Of a DNA stretch of 64,000 nt, positions 20,665 through 28,973 are shown in pieces. Every line of letters begins with the position of its first letter. Position 1 is the first letter of the stretch. Made by a program: the position numbers and the translations under genes. The DNA is from Sycobia sp. Sy_11 (lineage: Eukaryota; Arthropoda; Insecta; Hymenoptera; Epichrysomallidae). Location: assembly GCA_018907035.1 (NCBI GenBank), contig JACCIC010000354.1:62001-126000 (forward strand). Reading direction: 5' to 3'. Under the pieces are notes generated by a model that saw nothing but the letters and a program-made list of their open reading frames with translations, made no database searches and was not told the DNA's origin.

Positions 20665-22285
20665 TTGTACGACACCGGCGCGTCCCATACTATCATGGGC
20701 AAGATCGAGCTACAATTAGCAACGGCTTGCCAGCGAGAGTTTCACCCAGCGTCTGGAGTTGGTAATAGAGGTCCAGGGAACTCTCCGCTTTACGTCACGG
20801 GCCACGTCGAACTGCCGTTAGAATTGACAGGGATCACGCACAATGTATTAGTTGCTGTGATCCCAAACCTTGAAGTCGATTGCTACGTAGGAGCCAATTT
20901 TGCATGAGCGTTCAGTACCATCCATGATCCGATTGATAATTCGCTGTGGGTCCAAGTAGCGAATAAACGGGTCAGAATGGAAGTAGCCGCAGTCACATGT
21001 AATGAAATCCAACGACTAGCTCCGTTACGATTGACTGACGGCTTATCTTCTGAAATTATTCGAATAGGCGAAATAAACTCAGAAGAAAATACTGGTTTTG
21101 ATCTGACCATGGGGTTTTCGAGGTTAGCATCCATTGGTCTCTCGGATATATCACGGCAGGAGCAAGAACGTATGAAGAAGCTTTTAAATAAAATCCTGCC
21201 GGCGCGAGAAATGCCACTGGGACGTACGACGTGGGCAGAACATATAATAGATGTAGGAGATGCTCGTCCTATACGCCAAAAGCCATATCCAGTCTCTATG
21301 AAAATACAAGAGACTCATTCTCAAGTTAGAGAAATGTTAGAGACTGGAGTAGTCTAAACATCCATAAGTGGATGGTCAAGCCCAGTGGTGATGGTACGCA
21401 AAAGTAACGGGAAGTATAGATTTTGCATCGACTTTCGAAAAGTTAATTTAGTTTCGAAACCTGATGCATACCCGTTACCTAACATGGACCAGATTCTAAG
21501 GAAGCTACAGCCAGATATATTTCTACCTTAGATCTGAGTAGCGCATATCATCAAATACCACTTCATCCGGAATCCAAACCGATAACAGCATTTACGGTAC
21601 CTGGAATGGGATTGTTCCAGTTTACCAGGATGCCCTTCGGTCTATCAAACGCTGGAGCGTCGTTTTAACGACTTATAGACCGAATTATCGGACCAGACCT
21701 CGAGCCGAACGCTTTTTCATATCTAGACGATATGAATTATCATCGCTACTGAGACATTCGAAGAACACTTAGACTGGATACGCCGTGTTCTTGCTCGAGT
21801 ACATGAAGCTGGACTCACGATTAGCCGAGAAAAGAGTGTCTTTGGACACACCGAAGTCAAATACTTAGATGTCCTCGTCAATCGTCAGGGATTCCGTCCC
21901 AATCCCGAGAAGATCGAACCAGTAATGCCCTACACGGAACTGAGAAATCTGAAGCAACTTAGACATTTCCTCGGTATGGGATCGCGGTATAGGAAATTTC
22001 TAAAAGATTTCACTACCATTGCCGAACCACTCACACGTCTAACTAGAAAAGACTGTCGTTATGAGTGGACCGAGGAACAACAAGCCTCTTTCGACAAGAT
22101 CAAATCAATGATCGCTTCGGCACCCGTCCTGCATAGACCATTGTTCGATATCCAGTTCACCGTGCAAACAGATGCGAGTGACACTTGTATTGGAGCAGTC
22201 CTTACGCAGGAAGTCGACGGAAAAGAACGGGTGTTGGAGTTCGCCAGTAGAGCACTCTCCCAAGCTGAAAGAAACTATTCGATCT
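20665..22285 (+). pseudogene. Gypsy-type protease-RT-RNase H remnant
   Basis: The protease frame (20665-20907) carries YDTGASHTIMG, the retropepsin active site. The frame 20977-21357 ends in the RT N-terminal region (RPIRQKPYPVSMKIQE). RT continues in broken frames: SSPVVMVRKSNGKYRFCIDF, a DAYPLPNMDQIL stretch, SSAYHQIPLHPESK, FTRMPFGLSNAGASF. The catalytic block appears as YLDDMN where active Gypsy RTs have Y-x-DD-hydrophobic-hydrophobic. The frame 21925-22302 carries the RT connection (LRHFLGMGSRYRKFLKDFT) and RNase H start (QTDASDTCIGAVLTQ). At least five frame breaks or stops lie in between. Confidence 0.85.
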
Positions 22286-22660
22286 GGAGCTCGATGACTT
22301 AGTGGACTCATCGAGAGCTCAGGAAGCTATCCTGAGCTTACACCGGCAGCGTCGTGAGCGACAAAGGATAGAGGAGCTAACGGCAACTCTCGCACGCCAA
22401 AAGGCCGCCGAGGCCGAGGCAGAGCGGGTGCATGCCGAGCTTCTCCGTACCCGTGAAGAGGCTCGCCGGTTAAGGGAGGGTTTTCCCTCCTCCCTTCGCG
22501 ATTCTGCGAACTTGGTCGCGGATGAGCGGCTAAGATCAAGAGCAGCTCCAGGACCCGGAGGGAGTCGTGGTGGCAGGATGCCAGGGTGTACCACCGGTGG
22601 CTCTGCTGGTCGCGGCAGGGGGAGTCAGTGCCCGACCTGGGGTTTCGAAAAATAGAATAG
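22286..22660 (+). CDS. GC-rich coiled-coil ORF, chimeric junction, function unknown
   Basis: The frame 22302-22655 (117 codons) has an alpha-helical, Glu/Arg/Ala-rich first half (RIEELTATLARQKAAEAEAE and RTREEARRLREG) predicted as coiled coil, then a Gly/Arg/Ser-rich tail. It begins where Gypsy RNase H homology ends, so it is joined sequence from another source. It might be the end of a different gag, but no zinc knuckle or capsid motif is seen. Base composition is much more GC-rich than the surroundings. Start codon and completeness are uncertain. Confidence 0.3.
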
Positions 22661-22828
22661 AAACCCCAGATGAAGACTTCCGGTCGTACTATGTCCAAGA
22701 TCCTAGTGGACGGTACGACCAGCACCACGAAAGAGGATAAGTGTCCTAATCGTGACGTCCATCAATTTGTAAGAAAAACACCCTGGTTCCTTAGGGGCGG
22801 TCGAGGTCCCAGGAGATCTCTCTCTCCG

Positions 22829-23065
22829 TGACACCCAACGGTGAAGCAAAAAAATTTTGTTTATTGTTATTTGTATATATTTGTTTTCTTTCGCCGTTGG
22901 GATGTTACTGTATATATATATAATAAATATTATAATTTTTGTTAGTATATGTATGATTATAATATTATTTCCCTTTTCCCATCCACATTTCCTATGGTTA
23001 TTCCTCACGTTTTATCGCAGAGTTGCTTTACAGTAGTATACGCAACGTCTGGAGGGAGGGTGTCA
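22829..23065. repeat. LTR-like repeat, possibly a solo LTR
   Basis: The 237-bp segment starts TGACACCC and ends GGGTGTCA, a perfect 8-bp terminal inversion with TG...CA ends as in LTRs. It contains an internal AT-rich region with AATAAA at about 22922. No second copy, polypurine tract or target-site duplication is evident, so a small inverted-repeat element is the alternative. Confidence 0.4.
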
Positions 23066-23095
23066 CATGTATAGGTTAGTTCAACCTATACATGT
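23065..23095. repeat. Perfect hairpin, 13-bp arms
   Basis: ACATGTATAGGTT and AACCTATACATGT flank a five-base centre (AGTTC). It lies immediately outside the LTR-like repeat. Role unknown. Confidence 0.8.
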
Positions 23096-24153
23096 TAATA
23101 TTTTTAATAAATAGGAAAAAAGGGAGGGAAAAAGGGAAAAAGAGAGAGAGAGAAAGAGAAAAAAGATGAATATAATATAGGAAAATTATTATTATAATAT
23201 AGTTTTTACGTGGCAAAATTCTGTTAGTAAAATTTTTCTTGTTTTCTCTTGGCCATCGTCAAATATCAAAAGAAATTATTAATAATCAGTCGTGATAGTG
23301 AGTGAAATTTTGCTTGGTTACATAGATAAGGAAATAGATTGTTTTTTTTTTATATAAAAGGATTATTGCCGAGGAAAGGCACTCAAACCGGCCGGTAATC
23401 TGACACCAAGAGCTCACGTTCATTTCGTCGTTGGGTCGTATTCTTTTCCGCGTCGGTGTATAAAGGTTGGTGTATTTTTCTATTTATATATTTATTGTGC
23501 TTTTGGTTTTGAGTACAGTATTATATACTTCTACTCTTTTATCCAATTTCTTTCCGATTGAAATTATTAAATATAGCAAATTAACTTTAGTAGTGTGAGA
23601 GAGAGGGAGAGATATAATCATAGAATAAGATAGCAAGAGTAACAAGCGCGCATTCTGCTTTATTTGATAGTACACCTTGTTTTTCGTAAGGTGGCGCTCT
23701 TATTGCTCTGTCTCTCCGTTAGACTTATAAATTCACCTCTCTCACACCCTGCGTGAACGGATACGCGCGTTAGTGGATCGCGGGTGCGTATTACGTAGGA
23801 TTAGAATAACAATTGTTATAACTTTATGAAATTAAATAAAAATTTAAATTACTTTATTGATTAATAGAATAAATCTATTTTTGATTTTATTTTATATAGT
23901 AGAAACTATTAGACACATTCTCCTCCCTGTACCTGATCATTAATCCGTCTTTCCCTAGATTACTGATAATTTATCCAAATATATTATTATTTATATAATT
24001 TCCAGGGTAAGTAAAGGTAAGCCTGAGGAATAAATAACAGCAAAGAACCTACGGTCCAAAAAAATTGTTTTAAACAATTTAATACGTTCGGGGTTCTTTG
24101 CACCTCTGTTAACGGGTACATCTACCGGGTGTTGAACTATTAAGTACCCTGTT

Positions 24154-24197
<44 letters not shown>

Positions 24198-24438
24198 AAC
24201 ATCTTATGAGTTAACATAAATAAATAATGAATGTGTTAATTTGGAGGGTACCTCCTATGTGTCCTACGGCCCTGAATGTGCACCCACAATTTGTAGAATC
24301 TATGCACCAAATATATTGTAGAGCATACACCACAAATACAATCACTGAGAGAGAAAACAGCGAATTTTAGCTAAATACGGTAAATGCGCAAGCGAAAATT
24401 TAACGCTAAATTATACGCCTAACAATTCAATATGTATT
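23096..24438. other. AT-rich stretch, no gene recognised
   Basis: Contains a purine-rich run (AGGAAAAAAGGGAGGGAAAA near 23112 with GA repeats to 23165), and a small GC-richer segment (23370-23460). An (AT)n microsatellite at 24159-24194 is bounded by GTTACAATA and TATTGTAAC, so the whole forms a palindrome. No coding frame with a recognised family was found. Confidence 0.45.
24151..24202. repeat. (AT)n microsatellite within a palindrome
   Basis: About 36 bp of AT repeats flanked by GTTACAATA on the left and TATTGTAAC on the right; the sequence could extrude as a cruciform. Confidence 0.9.
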
Positions 24439-24598
24439 AATTAATAAATATTTTTTCATTGTTATATCTATATTAACATTAATACATCAATACACAGAAA
24501 TAATAAAAATAAAAATAAAAATCTTGGAAAGCCCATAACATTTTGCTACACTACCATTTTCACATTTTAAATATTTATATGTAGTATCATTTATATAT

Positions 24599-25150
24599 TC
24601 ATTTCCAATTATTTAATAATTCCTTCAAATTATTTTGTTGCTTAATGATGTGTTGATTACCAATTTTCAAATAAGTACTATCATCATTTAATATATTATT
24701 TATATTATTTATGTAATCAATTTTATTGGAAGCTACAGTTACATTACCTTTTTCGGTCTTTTGGAAGATTATATTAGGGTCATTTCTCAAAAAATTCTTC
24801 GCGGTAATTAATTCATGTATAAAATTACTATTTAAAAAATGATCAAATTTGTTTTCACTTTTAAAATTACTAATGATATCAAACAAAGATGCCCTACATT
24901 CCTTTTTCACTTCATCATTTAAACCAAAAAGATTACTTTCAACCTCCGCGATGATTTCTTTGATCAGGAGATTATTTTTAGAATATAATATTCCACGTTT
25001 GGCACCTTTAGACATGATGTTTACTACTTTATTTGGTATCTTCTTATCAGTTAGATTCCTAAACCAATTTTTATTGTTTGCATTGTTAATCTGATAGCTT
25101 TGAAATTGTTTTTCATTTCTTAAACATTCAAATTTCCTTTTTAATGTTTG
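24599..25150 (-). pseudogene. PLE N-terminal domain, inverted
   Basis: The 138-codon frame 24599-25015 includes FLRNDPNIIFQKTEKGNVTV and KIDYINNINNIL. This matches the conserved PLE segment before RT in which N-x-x-I-x-x-x-K-x-x-KG-N-x-x-V is followed by a tyrosine-containing helix. The upstream part (25015-25150) is readable with a Trp-x-x-Asn-Leu stretch. It lies opposite to the RT and endonuclease of the same element. Confidence 0.75.
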
Positions 25151-25164
25151 TACTGTAGCAAAAT

Positions 25165-26060
25165 GTTATGGACTTCCCAAGATTTACAAAGAAAATCTGA
25201 CATTTAGAGTAATAATATCTTCTCTAAATGTCCCAACCTATAATATTTTTACGTAGTTTTCAGAGTTTTATCTAATATATTGGTTAACATAGTTGGAAAA
25301 ACTAATTCTTATATTAAGGATAGTGTTTTTACAAATAAATGAAAGATTCGTTATTTCAAAAAACTACAAGATGATTTCACTGGATGTAGTATCTTTGTTT
25401 ACAAATGTACCTTTAGCATTGTTAAATGATATTATACAGGACAAGTGGCTTGTAATTAATTTACATACAAAATTAACAATGAATGAATTTATTAAAGCAA
25501 TTAATTTAGTTTTTAATAACACAATTTTTAAATTTAATAATAAATAACAAAAATACAGATGTCCAATTATTAAACAATCTACTCATATTATTGCTATTTC
25601 TAAAGAAAATAAAAATAAAAAAAGATATGGATAATAAACAAAGATACGGATGTCCAATGGGGTCACCTTCGTCACCGGTTATAGCTAATTTAGTTATGGA
25701 AAAATTGGAAAGTATAGCTTTGTCAAAATTGCTTTTTAAACCACTGATATTTAAGAGATATGTTGATGATATCTTTACAATTGTTCCAGAAGTTTTTGTG
25801 GATGAAATGGTGGATGCTTTTAATTCTGTACATGATAGAATTAAATTTACAAGGGAGATTGAGGTTAATAATCAGTTGAGTTTTCTGGACATTAATGTCA
25901 TTAAATGTAGTAATAATAAAGTGAAGCTTAATTGGTAGAGAAAACCTACTTGGTCATAAAGGTTTTTAGATTTTAATTCACACCATCAATTGGGTAACAA
26001 AATTGGAAAAACACTGAAAGGTGTCATTAACAGAGCAATAAAATTGTGACATAAAAATTT
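25165..26060 (+). pseudogene. PLE reverse transcriptase, broken
   Basis: Opening frames show CYGLPKIYKENLTFRVIISS, the PLE signature preceding RT. The frame 25293-25547 has MISLDVVSLFTNVPL (first catalytic Asp block). The frame 25591-25938 has RYGCPMGSPSSPVIANLVME, then FKRYVDDIFTIVP (catalytic YVDD retained), then INVIKCSNNKVKLNW. A stop follows at 25936 where other copies continue toward the linker. About four frame interruptions divide the domain. Enzyme role: target-primed cDNA synthesis for the element. Confidence 0.85.
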
Positions 26061-26137
26061 TAGACAAAATAATGTACAGATATTAAGAGAAACATTGATT
26101 AATAATGGATATCCAATTGAATTTATTAATAAATTAA

Positions 26138-26572
26138 TTGCTGAGAGATTATTTGACATTTATAACACCAAAAATAGACATAATGCATCAGTTAATGTTA
26201 ACAGTGGCAAAATTATTGTCTTACCATATGTTAGATGATTATCTGAAAGAATTAAAAGTAATTTTCATTCAAATTTTCTTTAAAAATAGCAATAATTTAA
26301 GTAAGTTGTTTAATGATTGCAAAGATAGGGATGATTTATATTTAAAATCTGGAGTTCTTTACAAAATTAATTGTATGGATTCTAATAAATACTACATTGG
26401 ACAAACAGGGAGATATTTAAAAATGATAATTGAGGAAAATAAATATAGTTTACATAGCTCACATATTACTTCCGATTTAAAGGAGCATTGCTTAAAGTTT
26501 TTACATTATTTTGATTTTGTATATGTGGATATTTTAGAACATGGTAGTTTAGTCCCTGATGAGAAGCCGTAG
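26138..26572 (+). pseudogene. PLE GIY-YIG endonuclease domain
   Basis: The 144-codon frame has a linker helix, then the zinc/DNA-binding-like stretch LYLKSGVLYKINCMDSNKYY. The first signature is here YYIGQTGRYL rather than GIY...YIG, as in PLE nucleases. A helix follows, then a conserved HSSHITSDLKEHCLKFLHYF segment and ILEHGS. The catalytic Arg region after YIGQTGRYLK reads MIIEENKY where the sister copy at 27830 has KRIYEHK, so this copy may have lost the Arg. The ORF ends P-D-E-K-P-stop, and those codons overlap the hammerhead-like motif. Confidence 0.8.
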
Positions 26573-26597
26573 CGAGCTCGAAACGTTGGACTACGTC
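26556..26597 (+). ncRNA. Hammerhead-ribozyme-like motif at PLE ORF end
   Basis: Sequence order: CTGATGAG; stem II GA(A)GC/GCTC with loop CGTAGCGA; GAA; stem III ACGT/ACGT closing a six-base loop TGGACT; then C as the nucleotide 5' of the predicted cleavage (GTC). All invariant hammerhead core bases (C3 to A9, G12-A14, U16.1) are present. Stem II needs one bulged base. Stem I pairing is not obvious by eye. The stop codon TAG of the endonuclease ORF lies in the stem II loop. This is the best of three copies in the window. Confidence 0.5.
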
Positions 26598-26878
26598 TTT
26601 AATTAGGTAAGGGTGGTGGGGACACTCAAATTGCACTTTACTAACATAAATTTTTTCGGCTGATATTTGATTTTCATATTAGTCTACAGGGTGATTCTAT
26701 ACAAGGACAGTCTGACTGCCATTATAATTTTTAATTGTAATTTTTATTTGTTATTTGTTATTTTTATTATTTGTTGTATTGATGTATAAATATTAATATA
26801 AATATATATTGATATTATTACGTATTATTTTCGATTGATTTAATTAGACTGTAAGACCAATGAAAATATTCATTAATT
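26598..26878 (+). repeat. PLE 3'-terminal sequence
   Basis: About 280 bp following the endonuclease ORF: the CTTTAATTAGGTAAGGGTG block, ACTTTACTAACA, TTAGTCTACAGGGTGA, GGACAGTCTGACTGCCATTA, an A/T-rich zone, and the conserved end GACTGTAAGACCAATG plus AAAATATTCATTAAT. The same modules, in part or whole, occur near 7523-8139, 14558-14986, 24439-24523, 37251-37570, 49200-49375 and 52281-52492. Confidence 0.8.
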
Positions 26879-26929
26879 TGAAGTACAATTAAAGTACAAT
26901 TAAAATATGTTATAATTGCAGTACAGGAA

Positions 26930-27520
26930 AGATAAGGGTGACGCTCTTCCCAAGATAGATGGAAATGTGTGATTTCCATCCAGCTATATGCAGATGATGA
27001 CACAATTCATTTCGTTAATAAGAATTTGAATAATTTTAATGTTTGAACATTGACGAATGGCATTATGATTAACATTGGAGAAACTCAAGCTATACGGTTT
27101 GGTAATCGTGGTTTTATAAGAAGATTATATAACAATCTTCTGTTGTATATTTTGAGGAAGAAACAAGCAGAGTTTGTGATACATTTTAGGGGCTACATTA
27201 AACTGAACACTCTTTTGGTTTCAGAAATGCATTAATCTACCCCGTAAGTCTTCTGGCTCCTATCGCGTCTTCAGAAATGTATAGATTTTATTCCTAAAAA
27301 CTCTACCCTAAAAATATGAAATTCATTTTGGTTAAAGCTTTAACTTGCACCTTTGATTATTGTATTGACATCTTTTTAAAGCTCTCGGGTGAATTAGTTA
27401 TAAAACATGAAAGATCTAAGAATTCAAACCATACATTGGTACTAGAGGTAGCAGGTACTAGAAAATTCAAGCATATCTATTTATATAAGGGATAACATTT
27501 TAACTTTTTTCCCTCGTCAC
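26930..27520 (+). pseudogene. LINE reverse transcriptase fragment (Jockey-like)
   Basis: Around 26970-27030, in frame, is ISIQLYADDDTIHFVNKNLN, carrying the YADD catalytic block of non-LTR RTs. The frame 27050-27235 continues with an NIGETQAIRFGNRG-like segment (typical K-TQ--LFG), and GYIKLNTLLVSEMH resembles the downstream region of Jockey-type RT. A later LAPLIIVLT stretch may be the IAP-DYC region. Only the C-terminal part of RT remains, with stops. Neither 5' nor 3' element boundary is visible. It lies directly after the PLE 3' end. Confidence 0.55.
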
Positions 27521-27784
27521 ACATATATCCACAGCTTGTCCCAAAAGTTTTAAGACTTAGACAAAAGACTCAACAAATGTAAAAAAGTTTTTCATGGAAA
27601 TGGTACATGTAGTACGGATTTTATACCCGTACTTTTTGGTACTTTTTGGATAAAGGCGTCTTCTTGAAGAGGATGAAAGTCTTTTAAAGGGTAACTGACC
27701 GTTTTTATTTATTTGGCCGTTCAAACTGTTCATTTAGAACTAGTACATGATCTTACCACACAAGCATTTTAATGACATTTTGAC

Positions 27785-27807
27785 GTTTACTCTCATCGAG
27801 AGTAAAC
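27785..27807. repeat. Short perfect hairpin
   Basis: GTTTACTCTC and GAGAGTAAAC are separated by ATC, just beside the 3' boundary of the minus-strand PLE fragment. Possibly incidental. Confidence 0.6.
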
Positions 27808-27829
27808 ATGAAGTTTGTGAAAAGACGTT

Positions 27830-28548
27830 TTACAGAGTTGACTCTAACATTAAATTCACATTATTCCTGGAAATGTGAGTACATTCAAGACTCTCGCTTT
27901 TATACTTATTATTAATACCATGTTCAAAAATATCCACATTCACAAAATCAAAAGAATGTAGAAACTTTAAATAATGCTCCTTTAAACCGGAAGTAATATG
28001 TGAGCTACATAAACTTTTATGCTCATAAATTCTCTTTTTTAAATATCTACCTGTTTGTCCAATATAGTATTTATCACAATTCATGCAATTAATGTTGTAA
28101 ACAACTCCTGATTTTAAGTATAAATCATCCTTATCTTTGCAATTATTAAACAATCTACTCAAATTATTGCTATTCTTAAAGAAAATTTGAATGTTATATT
28201 TCCGAAAATTTTTTTTAATTCTTTTAGACAATCCCCTAAATATGGTAAAACAATAATGTTTCCTCTGTTAAAATCAACTCGTGTATTATGTCTATTTTCG
28301 GTATTATAAATGTCAAACAATCTCTCAGCAATTAATCTGTTAATAAATTCAATTGGATAACCATTATTAATGAAAGTTTCTCTTACTATCTGTAAATTAT
28401 TTTGTCTAAAATTTTTATGTCACAATTTTATTGCTCCGACAATTACACCCTCTAATGCTCCAATATTGTTTCCGAATTGGTGGTGTGAATTAAAATCTAA
28501 AAACCTACCTGACCAAGTAGGCTTACTGTTCCAATTAAGTTTCACCTT
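27830..28548 (-). pseudogene. PLE fragment: linker and GIY-YIG endonuclease, minus strand
   Basis: The 133-codon frame 27830-28231 encodes the same endonuclease as 26138-26572 but better preserved: YNINCMNCDKYYIGQTGRYL, then KKRIYEHKSLCSSHITSGLK, LHSFDFVNVDIFEHG. It retains the Cys pair (CMNC) and the Arg after YIGQTGRYLKK. Upstream (28231-28548) the RT-endonuclease linker is readable (NGYPIEFINRLIAERLFDIY near 28320-28370) starting from the NKVKLNWNSKPTW region. It is abruptly joined at about 28548 to Copia coding sequence, so the fragment is truncated at its 5' side. Its natural terminal sequence is missing at 27830. Confidence 0.8.
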
Positions 28549-28604
28549 ATTGTTCTACTCAAATAGTTTAAGGCATAACTTATATCTGGTCTCGTCGCCG
28601 ACCT

Positions 28605-28752
<148 letters not shown>

Positions 28753-28825
28753 TTTTTTTTCTTTTTCTTTTTTATTAGGCGTAGGTAGAGCAAGCTCTGC
28801 ACTAGTAGCCTCTGGAAACCAGCAT

Positions 28826-28861
28826 CCCGCCGGAACTATCCGGGAATATTACTTCGGCGGG
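28826..28861 (-). promoter_or_regulatory. 3' UTR stem-loop of the R1-clade element
   Basis: CCCGCCG (28826-28832) pairs with CGGCGGG (28855-28861), extended by GAA/TTC-type pairing, around a loop rich in CCGGGAATATTA. Position in the 3' UTR suggests an RT recognition structure, as used by some LINEs; that role is inferred. Confidence 0.5.
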
Positions 28862-28973
28862 GCTGTTAGTTAGCCTATACGGCTCCTCTTCTTATGACAC
28901 TATCCTACGTCCCCCATCCACAAAAGTGATCAGGGATTCGGTGTTCGTCCTCTGCATCTTAAAATAGAATCAG

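Larger units (their letters stand above)
19260..22285 (+). mobile_element. Second Gypsy-type element, internal relic
   Basis: Plus-strand order is gag (19271-20048), a decayed spacer, an aspartic protease (20665-20907), RT (20977-21925) and RNase H (21925-22285). Integrase is absent. RNase H sequence stops abruptly near 22280 and continues as unrelated GC-rich sequence. No matching 5' LTR is visible upstream of 19260, so this is a truncated copy distinct from the 5-14 kb element. Confidence 0.75.
24439..26878 (+). mobile_element. Penelope-like element with inverted 5' part
   Basis: The right part (25157-26878) is sense: RT, GIY-YIG endonuclease and the 3'-terminal sequence ending GACTGTAAGACCAATG. 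The left part is inverted: the N-terminal coding region lies on the minus strand (25150 down to 24599), followed by TAGCAAAATGTTATGGGCTT (24523-24550, minus) and then a truncated inverted terminal sequence at 24439-24523. The same TAGCAAAATGTTATGG sequence begins the sense part at 25157, so about 26 bp is present at both breakpoints. The result has inverted PLE ends at both extremities. PLE tandem or inverted terminal arrangements are known; a twin-priming inversion is another explanation. Confidence 0.8.

Noticed and set aside
23065..23095. Hairpin as a transcription terminator
   Set aside because: No bacterial context and no T-run after it; in eukaryotic DNA there is no reason to call it a terminator.
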